Shown here: piece by piece, positions 9,443 through 17,810 of the stretch
Layout: each line of letters begins with the position of its first letter
How positions within the stretch are numbered: the stretch's first letter is position 1
Virus record (IMG/VR): IMGVR_UViG_3300035664_000043
Location: 1-35,002 of that record
From: a virus
Strand: one strand, 5' to 3'
DNA: 35,002 nucleotides
The notes under the pieces: model-generated
What the model was told of the DNA's origin: nothing
What the model saw: the letters and a program-made list of their open reading frames with translations, nothing else
Database searches by the model: none
Program-made: the position numbers and the translations under genes

Positions 9443-9834
9443 TAATCTGCCCAAAAATAATATTTTGGCCGCACCAATGAAACAGGCGCTGCTACTACCA
9501 TCTTACTTGGCGACAAAAACAAACAATTACCATCATCAGCAACGACAGCCATTGCCAATAACGATTTTGCTCCTGGCAAATAAAACATGGCCCCTGGACG
9601 AGGATCGGTGATTTTTTCGCCCAGCGTTAAAAGCCATCTAAGAATTCTGCGAATGGTCAGCTCTTCTTCCGCATAGTCTCTGTAAACGAAAGACCATGCT
9701 TCTTCTAAATGCTTAAGTCCCAAGCGTCTTCTCACCTCCATGCACAAAAGCCAGCAGTCAGTAAAGCCTTCGCCCTCGCTAGGACGAGCTGCATATTTAT
9801 GCTTAAGACCAATTAAATCGCTGTAGTCAATCAT
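9442..9834 (-). CDS. Tail-tip assembly protein, degenerate NlpC/P60-like (lambda K position)
   Basis: The 130-residue protein carries FTDCWLLCMEVRRRLGL with Cys27 in a D-C-W context, the catalytic-Cys signature of NlpC/P60 peptidases in lambda K-type proteins. PRPGAMFYLPGA follows where those proteins have a G-D-V strand. The expected catalytic His in the next strand is absent: the segment reads LLAMAVVADDGNCLFL. It may therefore be a structural or inactive relative, or use another residue. Overlaps of 4 bases upstream (ATGA) and 1 base downstream place it tightly between the L-like and J-like genes. The family call leans on both motif and gene order. Confidence 0.55.
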   Translation of the reverse strand: MIDYSDLIGLKHKYAARPSEGEGFTDCWLLCMEVRRRLGLKHLEEAWSFVYRDYAEEELTIRRILRWLLTLGEKITDPRPGAMFYLPGAKSLLAMAVVADDGNCLFLSPSKMVVAAPVSLVRPKYYFWAD

Positions 9835-10370
9835 TGCAAAGAAACATTAGCACTTAATGGTAATAAGCCTACAAGATTTCTGTTTAGTTGTCTTGCCGGA
9901 AACTGAGTGCCCACGCTATCCATAGCGCTTCTAAAACGAAGTTCAATGGTGGTATCGGAAAATGCAGCTCCAATGCCCACATATCTTTCTTGGTATGTCT
10001 TAACGGGAGAAAAATTGGCATTAAGCCATTGCGTAGTTAAAACAAGGCGACTAAGCCTATTCCCATTGCCTTGTTCAACCAGCCTTACTGCCACTTCCAC
10101 GTTGGGAAACAACACTTGCAACAGACTGTTGTCACCGCCAAGATTGCTGACAGTGCCTTCCGCTCTGAAAGGTGCAAACGCATATTGCTGCCCTTCAAAG
10201 ATTTTTGTCTCGTTGACAAAGAAATTTTGATAACGATGGTAAACAGTATTTGGCGAATCTCCCAGTGTAATCGTATCAGTTTGATTTAGTCCAGCAAGAC
10301 TTTGCGCCGTAAGAGCGCTTTCAGTCATTACCAATAAATCAAAATATTGAACAATTCTTAATGTGCTCAT
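9831..10370 (-). CDS. Minor tail protein, lambda L-like position
   Basis: The 179-residue protein starts MSTLRIVQYFDLLVMTESAL and is rich in beta strands (VEVAVRLVEQGN, RLVLTTQWLNANF). It ends FPARQLNRNLVGLLPLSANV, which recalls the conserved FPARR-type end region of minor tail L-like or DUF1833-like proteins. L proteins of lambda bind an iron-sulphur cluster through Cys residues, but this protein has none, so it would be a structural variant. A 4-base ATGA overlap joins it to the M-like gene. The role at the tail tip is inferred from gene order. Confidence 0.6.
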   Translation of the reverse strand: MSTLRIVQYFDLLVMTESALTAQSLAGLNQTDTITLGDSPNTVYHRYQNFFVNETKIFEGQQYAFAPFRAEGTVSNLGGDNSLLQVLFPNVEVAVRLVEQGNGNRLSRLVLTTQWLNANFSPVKTYQERYVGIGAAFSDTTIELRFRSAMDSVGTQFPARQLNRNLVGLLPLSANVSLQ

Positions 10371-10807
10371 TGTGCAAACTCAGAAACAAGCTTGACGCTA
10401 ATGGTACTTAGGTTTCTATATTTGCTTTCCACTTCAGGGGCGCTTTCGTAAAACCAAAGCATAGTCGTAGGACTTCCGCTTCCAATGCCAGCTTGTTGCA
10501 AAATAATATAAGGATCGCCAGCTTTTAACTGGGCAAACGTATTAGAAGAACTATCAAGGCCAGCAAGTGTTTCGTTGGAAAGAAAAAAGCCTTCAGTGTT
10601 GCCGCGTTGCCCATGGTAATGAGCATAAATAAGAGACAAAACAGTTTCGTCAACATTCTCAAAAACTAGTTCCAATGTGGCGCCAAATGGCCGATTGCCA
10701 AAGCTACGCCGAACCGTTTTGCCAGACAGTGAACGATAAATCTTTGTGGGATATTCGCCCAACGTAAAACTGCGGTTCGTAGGCTTGATTGAAGGGAAAT
10801 TAGCCAT
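10367..10807 (-). CDS. Minor tail protein, lambda M-like / distal tail
   Basis: The 146-residue protein includes FPSIKPTNRSFTLGEYPTK and LEISF-type strands (GATLELVFENVDETVL), followed by a loop with GFFLSNETLAGL. This is the pattern of phage tail M-like and distal-tail proteins that sit between the tape measure and the tip. It lies 5 bases after the tape-measure stop. No enzyme motif is seen. The likely job is connecting the last tube ring to the tip hub. Confidence 0.62.
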   Translation of the reverse strand: MANFPSIKPTNRSFTLGEYPTKIYRSLSGKTVRRSFGNRPFGATLELVFENVDETVLSLIYAHYHGQRGNTEGFFLSNETLAGLDSSSNTFAQLKAGDPYIILQQAGIGSGSPTTMLWFYESAPEVESKYRNLSTISVKLVSEFAQ

Positions 10808-10812
10808 GATAA

Positions 10813-13800
10813 TTAAATGCCAATCCTCCGACGAGTGCTAGGACTTTGCTGAAGCTTATCAATGGCCAAATTGGCTCCTTGCCGTGCTCCGTCACGAACG
10901 GCAAGCTTACGTGTTTCCATCATAGCCTGCTCTAATTGATCCCTACTGACGTATTCCACGTTGTTAATGGTGGTGGTCTCAAAGTTCATGGACAGTACGG
11001 GAGAAGCCATGCCGCCTCCGTTAGAGCTGCCTCCCATTTTGTCGCGGATGCTATCGCCTTGCATTTGCACGGGGATAGAGCGACCATCAGGCAGTGGCAC
11101 AATGGCTTCGTTGTACTTCCCTTCGCCCACCAGGCCAAGAGTGGGGCCTTGAACCATCCCTCCGTTTGCAAATGCCCTAACCGGGAACGGTTTCCAACCG
11201 CCAGAAGCAATGCCGCCATTGGCTCCAAATAACTTGCCAAATCCTAAAATCCCGCCGCCAACTCCCATCAAGATGCTTCCAATGCCCCCCAATACACTAG
11301 AGGTGTCTCCTTTCTCAATTTGCTTAATACCAGCAACAATGCCCATGGCAGCACCAGCAAGCATGCCCACGCCTTGCACAACGCCTCCCAATGACTGAAG
11401 AAGAGTGGAACCATTTTTGCTCGCATCTCCTGCGGCTTGAGCTGTTTTAACTGCAGCATCAACCGATGTGGCAGAGAAACCATTGACAGCCTCGCTGAAT
11501 CCTGTTAATGATGGCGTGGCATTTTGTAATCCTGTCGAAATACTGCCAATTTGTTCAGAGAAGCCAGAAAGACCAGCGCCAAAACCAACCCCCGTATCCA
11601 TGCCTTGCATAGTTGCTTGCAAGCCAGGCGAAAGGATGTTGGTGTCGAAAGTATTAAAGCCAGTCGCTGCTGTTCCAGCGCCCGCCCCTGTTGCCTGATT
11701 ATTTAATGCATTTGTAAGATTTTCAATAGCAGTTGTATTGGTAGTAGTGGCTTTGGTATTGTCATTTGTAGCTTGAACTGGATTCGTAGATGTAGCTTCG
11801 GTTGGTTTTTCTTTGTCTAGTTTTTCTAAATCTTTTTTAAATAAGCTTTCGATAAGTTTTCCGCTCACCACATCTTTAAAGAAATCTTCCACCGGCTTCA
11901 TTGTGAAGTCCAGGAAAATTGTCAGCACTCTATCTTTTAAGCCCGCTTGGAATTGTTCCAATGCATCAACGGCATCTTCGCCGCTAATAACAGCCTTCAA
12001 GAAGCCCTTGTAATCACGAGAAGTGTCATCAACAAAGTTGTCAATGATCTCGCGAGTAGCTTTAATGTTGTCGCGAACTTTTTCAAGATCAATGATTTCT
12101 TGAATCTTTTTCTCGCTATATCCTTCGCGACGCAATTCAATTCGCCGCCGTTCAGTATTATTTGCAGCACGAAGCAGCTCAATTTCCTCTTTGACAATCG
12201 CCAACTGTTTTTGTTTATTGCGAATAATTCCAGCAACTTCATCCTTTTGTTGTTTGCTCAACGTTGGAAGATCCTGAAGGATCTTGCGAATTTGCTCGTC
12301 AATCTTTAGGCGGTTGTATTCCTGAGTGGAAATGTAACCATTTTCATATCTAATATTTAATAATGTAGAGTTAATTTTTTCTTGCTCTCCGGCTATTTTT
12401 TCTGTATCTTGCGCGGCTTTATTGCGGTATTTTTGTTCAGTTGTTAAAAGCTCTATCCCTCTAATTTGAAGTTGATTGCGTAATTCTTGCAAATTATAAT
12501 CTAGTTGCTGAGCCGTCATTCCATCTTTAAGATAATCCGCCCTGTTCCCCTCAGCGTCTTCAATTTGCGCTTGAATAATAGCCATGTCAATCAATGTTTG
12601 CCGAAACTCGCCATAATATTCCAACATTCTTTCTGACTGGACCGTGCCGGGTGCAAGTGCCGCAGTTTCTTCCTTTGCGAGCTGCATTTCCGCCTTAAGA
12701 ACCGCCGCCCTCTGGGAGAAACGAGCACTTACAAGGTTTTCTAAACTAATCTTGCCCTTAGCCTTTCCTTCGTCCTCGCTTTCTCTAATCCTCTTCAACT
12801 CGGTTTCTTGTTTAGTCTGCTGCTTTAATGCAGTGTTAAGAGCGTTTTGTGTTTGGAGAATGCGAGTTTGCGCTTCCCCATATCCCTTTTGCGCGGCTTG
12901 TATATTTGCCTGAACAGCTCCTGGCGCTCCTACTTGCACTTGTAAGTTTGATCCTTTGCTGGTGCGCTGTCTCGCAAACGTCATATTTGATGCAAGCCCC
13001 AATGACTGAAGCTCTTGCGCTTGTGCAGCCGTCACCTCTCCCTGGCCAGCCTTGATTTTTTCCAATAGAGCTTGAGCATCTTTTAGTCTGACTGCTAATT
13101 TCTTTTCGGCAGCCAATGTGGTTTCCAGCCCGCCAACGTCTGCAGCCTGTCCTGCTGTTTTGACTGAATCTGCAAAGCTCAACATCTTTTGTTTTGCATT
13201 TTCGGCCTCCACCCCGGCTTTAATAAATTTCTCAATCAACATTGATAGGCCAACTAAAGCCACACCGATAATTGTTTTTGATCCCAAACTTGCAAGCGCT
13301 ATATTTAATCCGCGAATGGCGCCAGTTGTTACTGCTGCCGTAGTTCCAGTTAATGCCATAGTGCCTCGCACCGCAGCCAGGCGAGACATTCCCAAAGCAA
13401 GTTGTGTATTGAATAATAAGAATTGTCCAATATTTGAAATCAACGCAGCCCTTAGTAGCCCAAATGCAGTTGTCAGTGCATAGACAATTGGATACATTCT
13501 CGCTAAATAACCAAGCAACGGATCTGCCGCCAACGAAAGAGCAAATTTGGCCGCCATGCCAAGTGCAGTGCCAAAAGCTTGAACTGTAGGAATCAGCGAT
13601 TTTAGATTGGACAGAATTCCCTCAAAGCTTGGCTTTAAGCTTTCTAATTCTCTGGCAATTGCCATGCCTCCAGATGTTTTTGCGGCGGTTCCTTTGAAAA
13701 ACGCGTTAAAACCATCTGACAATGTTTTTAATTGACTGGATATTGGATTTACAAATACATTTAAAAATTGAACAGCGGCTGGTTCAAATGCTTGATAAAA

Positions 13801-15660
13801 AAGAGTGAGCGATGTTTGCATATTGTTAATTGCGCCTTGAAAGGTCTTGGCCGCTCCTTCAGCGCCTTTGCTGAACTTTGTATTAAGAACAATGCTCACA
13901 TTATTGAGCAAATCAACCATGGCGACACCTTTATAGCGTCCCGCTTCTAATTCTTTGGAGAATTCCTGAATAGCCTTTGGTCCTTTAAACCCTGCGGCTT
14001 CAGCGAAGATTGCCATTGCGCCGGGTAAAACATCGCCTAACTGCCCTTTCAGTTCTTCGCTCATCACCTGCCCTTTACTAGCCATCTGAGCAAAGGCATA
14101 ATTTACGCGATCAACTTTGTCGGCACTCATCCCGAAGGTGGCTGCTGCTTTGCTAATCCCAGTAAACAGTCCCCGAATTTCCTCTCCGCCAAAACCAGCC
14201 GGCTGCATGGAAGCATATAATTTTGTAAAACCATCGCGAGCAGATTGGAGGGGAATGTTATAGCGATCAACTAAATTAAGGATTAATTGGTTAGAGGCAG
14301 CAGCCTCTTTAGCGGTAGGCGAAATAGCAGCAAGCGTATTGTTGAAGGTTTGCAACTGTCCCACTGCATTGCTCACTTGAGCGGGAAAATCAGTGATAAA
14401 AGCCAAAGCCTTGTAAGCAGTACCAAACAGCAATACTTGCTTGGCGGCAAAACTAAATTCTTGCCCAAGTTCACGAATAGTTCCAGTGCCAGGCAGATTG
14501 ATGCCGCCAAGAGCACTGCCGAAACCACCCATGCCACGCATGCCACCCATGCCGCCGCCTCCTGACGGTGGACGAGGCGGCGGAGGGGGAAGAGGGCCAC
14601 CGATTGCCGAGGCTTGACTAATTTGCGTGGCTCGTTGCGAGAAGCCTAGAAAACTACCAGGCGTTCTACCCGATGGTTGCACTTGTCCTGCCTGTCTAGA
14701 AAAGGCAAGGAAACTGCCCGGCACTGCAGGATAAGCCTGTCCATATGGGCGAGAAACCATTCTGGGCTCATATCCTGACTGACCAGCAGCCCATGGAGCT
14801 TTGGATCCGTGAGGCAAAGGACCAATCGGGGAGGTATAAGCTCGCTGTCCAACCAGTCGCTGGCGCAGTGAGCCCACCGAAGGACCACCCATTCCGCTCA
14901 AGTCTGAAACCTTCGCCAGTTCAAACTTCAGCAAGGCAACAATTTTCCTGATCTCGTCAACTGACTTACTCTTGAACTCCTTCAGGCCGTCAAGAAAACC
15001 AATCTCTAAACCATCAGCGCTAAATTCGCCAAGCTGTTTAAATATTTTTGATGGTGATGCAATGCCAGTTGCACTTTTGAATGCATCGATAAATGACTTT
15101 GCGCCTTCGCGGCCATTTTCTTTGAGCTTAGGATCCAAGCCATTTGCCAGCCCTTGGGCAATGTCTCTCGTAATTGCGGGCACGCCGCTAATTATTGAAG
15201 CCCTTAATTCATTAACAGTTCCGCGCCCAACATCGGCCATGGGAATTTTGGCTTTTGCCATTCCCTGATACAAAGCTTCCAGCGCAGGCTTTGTTGCCCT
15301 GCCGAGCATTGTCGAGAAAGAACTTGCGTCTACTGTGCCAGCACCTTGTCCAGCAGCAGCTCTATTTGCAATTCCCTTGTTTTTCTGAACAGCATTGTCC
15401 AATCCTCGCAATGCCTTTGCGAGAGTGCCGGCATTTTTAATTTCTGCCGCTAAATTAGTCGCAACTTCTAGGCGATATGTTCTTTGGCTAATATTTCTTC
15501 CTAACGCATTAAGCTCATTTTGTACACTACGCCTATCAAATTGAACTTGCAGTTTCAATGGAGTGCCAGCAGCAGCCGCGCTAAGCCCCGTTAATTGTGC
15601 CCTAAAAAATGCCAGGTCAAGACTTACCTTAAGTTTAAGTTCGGCGTCTTGAGCTGCCAT
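10813..15660 (-). CDS. Tape measure protein (1615 aa)
   Basis: This is the largest gene in the window. Residues about 405-590 form a recognisable tape-measure domain (TMP_3-like) with the stretches NRYN-type IPLQSARDGFTKLYASM and MSEELKGQLGDVLPGAMAIF. At about residues 355-385 lies an unusual poly-Pro stretch followed by a Gly/Met-rich linker. Residues about 900-1240 are charged and predicted to be coiled coil. Near residues 1430-1490 are hydrophobic Gly-rich segments (GVGMLAGAAMGIVAGI) that may insert into the membrane during DNA entry. The C-terminus (RQGANLAIDKLQQSPSTRRRIG) matches a tail end seen in related phage tape measures. Gene length sets tail length; at roughly 1.5 angstrom per residue this implies a tail near 240 nm. 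Confidence 0.93.
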   Translation of the reverse strand: MAAQDAELKLKVSLDLAFFRAQLTGLSAAAAGTPLKLQVQFDRRSVQNELNALGRNISQRTYRLEVATNLAAEIKNAGTLAKALRGLDNAVQKNKGIANRAAAGQGAGTVDASSFSTMLGRATKPALEALYQGMAKAKIPMADVGRGTVNELRASIISGVPAITRDIAQGLANGLDPKLKENGREGAKSFIDAFKSATGIASPSKIFKQLGEFSADGLEIGFLDGLKEFKSKSVDEIRKIVALLKFELAKVSDLSGMGGPSVGSLRQRLVGQRAYTSPIGPLPHGSKAPWAAGQSGYEPRMVSRPYGQAYPAVPGSFLAFSRQAGQVQPSGRTPGSFLGFSQRATQISQASAIGGPLPPPPPRPPSGGGGMGGMRGMGGFGSALGGINLPGTGTIRELGQEFSFAAKQVLLFGTAYKALAFITDFPAQVSNAVGQLQTFNNTLAAISPTAKEAAASNQLILNLVDRYNIPLQSARDGFTKLYASMQPAGFGGEEIRGLFTGISKAAATFGMSADKVDRVNYAFAQMASKGQVMSEELKGQLGDVLPGAMAIFAEAAGFKGPKAIQEFSKELEAGRYKGVAMVDLLNNVSIVLNTKFSKGAEGAAKTFQGAINNMQTSLTLFYQAFEPAAVQFLNVFVNPISSQLKTLSDGFNAFFKGTAAKTSGGMAIARELESLKPSFEGILSNLKSLIPTVQAFGTALGMAAKFALSLAADPLLGYLARMYPIVYALTTAFGLLRAALISNIGQFLLFNTQLALGMSRLAAVRGTMALTGTTAAVTTGAIRGLNIALASLGSKTIIGVALVGLSMLIEKFIKAGVEAENAKQKMLSFADSVKTAGQAADVGGLETTLAAEKKLAVRLKDAQALLEKIKAGQGEVTAAQAQELQSLGLASNMTFARQRTSKGSNLQVQVGAPGAVQANIQAAQKGYGEAQTRILQTQNALNTALKQQTKQETELKRIRESEDEGKAKGKISLENLVSARFSQRAAVLKAEMQLAKEETAALAPGTVQSERMLEYYGEFRQTLIDMAIIQAQIEDAEGNRADYLKDGMTAQQLDYNLQELRNQLQIRGIELLTTEQKYRNKAAQDTEKIAGEQEKINSTLLNIRYENGYISTQEYNRLKIDEQIRKILQDLPTLSKQQKDEVAGIIRNKQKQLAIVKEEIELLRAANNTERRRIELRREGYSEKKIQEIIDLEKVRDNIKATREIIDNFVDDTSRDYKGFLKAVISGEDAVDALEQFQAGLKDRVLTIFLDFTMKPVEDFFKDVVSGKLIESLFKKDLEKLDKEKPTEATSTNPVQATNDNTKATTTNTTAIENLTNALNNQATGAGAGTAATGFNTFDTNILSPGLQATMQGMDTGVGFGAGLSGFSEQIGSISTGLQNATPSLTGFSEAVNGFSATSVDAAVKTAQAAGDASKNGSTLLQSLGGVVQGVGMLAGAAMGIVAGIKQIEKGDTSSVLGGIGSILMGVGGGILGFGKLFGANGGIASGGWKPFPVRAFANGGMVQGPTLGLVGEGKYNEAIVPLPDGRSIPVQMQGDSIRDKMGGSSNGGGMASPVLSMNFETTTINNVEYVSRDQLEQAMMETRKLAVRDGARQGANLAIDKLQQSPSTRRRIGI

Positions 15661-15695
15661 TTTAATTGCTCTTCACTATTCTCTTAATTCTATAA

Positions 15696-16163
15696 TCATT
15701 GTTCTTGATTACGTCCGGCAAAAGCCTTTAATTCATCCGCCAGCAAGGCAATCACTCTTCCGTCCATTTTGCGCGTCTTCATTAATCGCTGAAGAACAAT
15801 CAAACTTGCATCTGTCAAGCCACTATCTTTCTTGATCGACTTCGTGTCAAACGGCAAGAAGTCCTCTGGCTTCACTTTCGACTTCTTACCGGCCATCATG
15901 CCAGCAGCCATTGTGCCAAACTTGGCAATGGCAATGCTTTGCACGTTGTATTTGGCTATATCATGCTTATCCAAATATTTCAATGCCCGCTTCACGTCCT
16001 CAATGGGCTGCAGGCCAAATTGATCTGCGTTCCATCGAGGATCATGCATATCTGACGATGAAAGACGAAAATAAATTTCGTTCCAATCTGTCAAATTTTT
16101 CAATTGTCTTCTAGCAAGACTTTCTTGCTGTTCAGCTACTGAGGAGAATTCCTCTTCGTCGCT
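15696..16163 (-). CDS. Tail assembly chaperone T-like extension, made by -1 frameshift
   Basis: This reading frame has no credible start of its own (only a TTG at 16103, without a ribosome site). It is open back to 16163, where it joins the upstream chaperone frame by a -1 slip on A AAA AAA. The extension would add 155 residues (SDEEEFSSVAEQQESL, then KNLTDWNEIYFRLSSSDMHD), giving a 325-residue fusion. This is the G/GT arrangement conserved in long-tailed phages, in which the fusion recruits tube protein to the tape measure. The stop at 15696 lies 35 bases before the tape-measure ATG, the usual place. Slip efficiency cannot be read from sequence. Confidence 0.8.
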   Translation of the reverse strand, partial: SDEEEFSSVAEQQESLARRQLKNLTDWNEIYFRLSSSDMHDPRWNADQFGLQPIEDVKRALKYLDKHDIAKYNVQSIAIAKFGTMAAGMMAGKKSKVKPEDFLPFDTKSIKKDSGLTDASLIVLQRLMKTRKMDGRVIALLADELKAFAGRNQEQ

Positions 16164-16672
16164 TTTTTTGCCGTTGCCACCTCCTGCGCTTCGGCAGTTT
16201 GTTCGGCAGTGATAAATTCAACCACCTTTGCCACGTATTTACGCGGCAGCGCCTTCGTATCGTCTAATTCCCAATCAGTAAGATCCTGCCAATCCCCGTC
16301 AACCATGCCTTGCCCGCGAGAACGAATGAAGGCCGTAACCATGCGGGCATTAGTGCTTTCCATAGATGATCCGCTGGTGATCATGCTCAGCGTTTCTTCC
16401 GTATAGTCCGCCAACAGTTCCGCTTCAGTAATGGAGCCACCGCCACCTTGCAACAAATTAAATGCTTCGTCAAGGCCAATGCCCTTGGCTGATGCAATGC
16501 GTTTGGCAAGTTGCACGGCACGAATGGTTGCCTGACTTTGCAGTTTGCTAATTTCCTCTTGCTCAATGGCCTCAGCAACTAGCCAGCCGCCATATTTCTT
16601 AAGGCGCAGATCCGGCAGCAATTCAAAGTAGTCTTCAGCTTTGGTCTGAACTAGGAAGCTGTATTTGCTCAT
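16136..16672 (-). CDS. Tail assembly chaperone, G-like
   Basis: The 178-residue, mainly helical protein (AIEQEEISKLQSQATIRAVQ, then WQDLTDWELDDTKALPRKYV) lies directly before the tape measure, where long-tailed phages encode the short tail chaperone. Its C-terminus (ATAKKATKRNSPQ) contains the slippery codons GCA AAA AAA at residues 168-170, so a share of ribosomes should continue into the T-like frame. The gene overlaps the preceding 87-residue ORF by 38 bases. The protein itself is probably absent from the mature virion, as in lambda. Confidence 0.8.
   Translation of the reverse strand: MSKYSFLVQTKAEDYFELLPDLRLKKYGGWLVAEAIEQEEISKLQSQATIRAVQLAKRIASAKGIGLDEAFNLLQGGGGSITEAELLADYTEETLSMITSGSSMESTNARMVTAFIRSRGQGMVDGDWQDLTDWELDDTKALPRKYVAKVVEFITAEQTAEAQEVATAKKATKRNSPQ
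16141..16169 (-). promoter_or_regulatory. Programmed -1 frameshift site of the tail chaperones
   Basis: Seven A residues at 16169-16163 (minus strand) sit in phase as (GC)A AAA AAA, an X XXY YYZ heptamer. After an 8-base spacer comes a perfect 5-bp hairpin with a 4-base loop (GAGGA ATTC TCCTC, 16154-16141). The -1 frame is open on both sides and leads into the T-like extension; the 0 frame stops at 16136. Phase was checked by codon position. This is the standard layout of lambda-type chaperone frameshifting. Confidence 0.85.
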
Positions 16673-16898
16673 GGTCTAGGATGTTTAGCAATGCGTTGAA
16701 GACTTTCACTCGTTCGTTGGAAGAGCGAAATTCCTTCGGAATTTCAACCAGCATTGAATGATTTTCGTTAGAAAGTCTAACAGTCTCTTCGCGGCAGGAA
16801 ACAAGGCACAAGATGCCGGCCTCTAAAGCCGTGCCTTCTATGGCATTGTTAATTGCATGGACAGTTCTATCGTCGCTCCACAGATAGTCAATTTTCAT
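16635..16898 (-). CDS. Small protein before the tail chaperones (87 aa)
   Basis: The ORF starts MKIDYLWSDDRTVHAINNAI and contains the segment LSNENHSMLVEIPKEFRSSN. Its ATG overlaps the previous stop (ATGA), and its 3' end overlaps the chaperone start by 38 bases. That tight coupling supports a real gene. It is mixed alpha/beta in appearance, with no membrane segment. I do not recognise a family. Position between the neck genes and chaperone suggests a small tail-assembly or completion factor. Confidence 0.6.
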   Translation of the reverse strand: MKIDYLWSDDRTVHAINNAIEGTALEAGILCLVSCREETVRLSNENHSMLVEIPKEFRSSNERVKVFNALLNILDHEQIQLPSSDQS

Positions 16899-17350
16899 CT
16901 GTTCAATGCAGTGCGTATGCGAGATCGTAGCGCCTTACTTACACTACTGCCATCGAACAAATTACGCTCTTGAAATACATCCGTCCACTGCCTTGGTTCT
17001 AAATTTGTCGATAGTCCTTCATGGACATACCATGCATAACCCCTTCCGCTCTCGTTTTTGGCATCCCAGTTCCAAGATACAGTAATATCGTTGGCGCCTT
17101 GCGTAATTTTAAAACTGTCCTTTCCGCTTTGATAAAGTTCCCCAAGATCATAGATATTACGAACAGTCCCAGCATTTTCTCCGCTTTTTCTTCTTGTGTA
17201 CCCTGGATAGCTCCATTTATCGTCCTTAAATTGATCTTCAAAATATCCGTCGTCCACGTCCTCTTCCGCCCATGTTTCAAACGCCTTGACCAATTTTTGT
17301 TCTAAAAACCTTGCATTGAGAATAGTTCCGCCAACAATGATGCCGCTCAT
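16895..17350 (-). CDS. Neck / tail-completion protein, HK97 gp10-like
   Basis: The 151-residue protein begins MSGIIVGGTILNARFLEQKL, with an N-terminal helix followed by mixed sequence ending VFQERNLFDGSSVSKALRSR. The layout resembles HK97 gp10-type neck proteins: helix, central strands with Tyr/Gly-rich turns such as GRGYAWYVHEG, and a C-terminal helix. It overlaps the preceding gene by 4 bases (ATGA). The neck role is inferred from shape and position; sequence evidence alone is moderate. Confidence 0.5.
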   Translation of the reverse strand: MSGIIVGGTILNARFLEQKLVKAFETWAEEDVDDGYFEDQFKDDKWSYPGYTRRKSGENAGTVRNIYDLGELYQSGKDSFKITQGANDITVSWNWDAKNESGRGYAWYVHEGLSTNLEPRQWTDVFQERNLFDGSSVSKALRSRIRTALNR

Positions 17351-17757
17351 GGTGCAATCAATGGTCGAAGAATAAGGTCGGGGATTAAAAACCTACAACG
17401 CTCATAAGCCACATCATCACCAGGAAAATATCTTGGCGTGGAATCAGGAAAGCGCCTAACCATCCTGTCCATAGCAGTGGCAATAGCGCCAGCGCTAGGC
17501 GTATATTGCACCAAAATTACTTCCCAAATTTGCGTGACTTTCGTTGTCCCACCTAGCGGAGAGCGAGAAACTAGCTCAGGAAACTGTCGCATTGTCACTT
17601 CCAGCCCCTTCACTTTCCATTCTTTCGGTACACTCTGCGGCCCCACCACATAAACAGCAGGCAGCGTTGAACCATTTGGCAGTGTATAAGTGCCAATCAA
17701 ATTGGGAGATGCAGATAATAATTCAGTGATAGTCTCTCTGAGCTGAGAAATATTCAC
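17347..17757 (-). CDS. Probable tail terminator / completion protein (GTG start)
   Basis: The 136-residue protein starts with GTG at 17757 and reads MNISQLRETITELLSASPNL. It then carries VYVVGPQSVPKEWKVKGLEV and TQIWEVILVQYTPS. The short helix followed by beta strands resembles tail terminator proteins, which cap the tube near the head. Its Shine-Dalgarno GGGGAGG lies within the 3' arm of the terminator hairpin immediately upstream, with 9 bases between GGAGG and the GTG. Translation may therefore depend on whether that hairpin is open. The tail-terminator call is inference from neighbours. Confidence 0.55.
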   Translation of the reverse strand: MNISQLRETITELLSASPNLIGTYTLPNGSTLPAVYVVGPQSVPKEWKVKGLEVTMRQFPELVSRSPLGGTTKVTQIWEVILVQYTPSAGAIATAMDRMVRRFPDSTPRYFPGDDVAYERCRFLIPDLILRPLIAP

Positions 17758-17760
17758 AAT

Positions 17761-17784
17761 AAAAAACCTCCCCGTAAGGAGAGG
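17761..17784 (-). terminator. Rho-independent terminator after the tail tube gene
   Basis: On the minus strand the sequence is CCTCTCC, loop TTAC, GGGGAGG, then TTTTTT. This is a 7-bp stem with one G-U pair followed by six T. It sits 27 bases after the tail tube stop and 4 bases before the next GTG start. A second perfect hairpin (ACTTTC, loop CATT, GAAAGT; 17807-17792) lies just upstream. The site probably reduces read-through from the highly expressed capsid and tube genes into the low-copy tail genes. The 3' arm also forms the next gene's ribosome site. Confidence 0.8.
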
Positions 17785-17810
17785 CTAGCAAACTTTCAAT
17801 GGAAAGTGAA

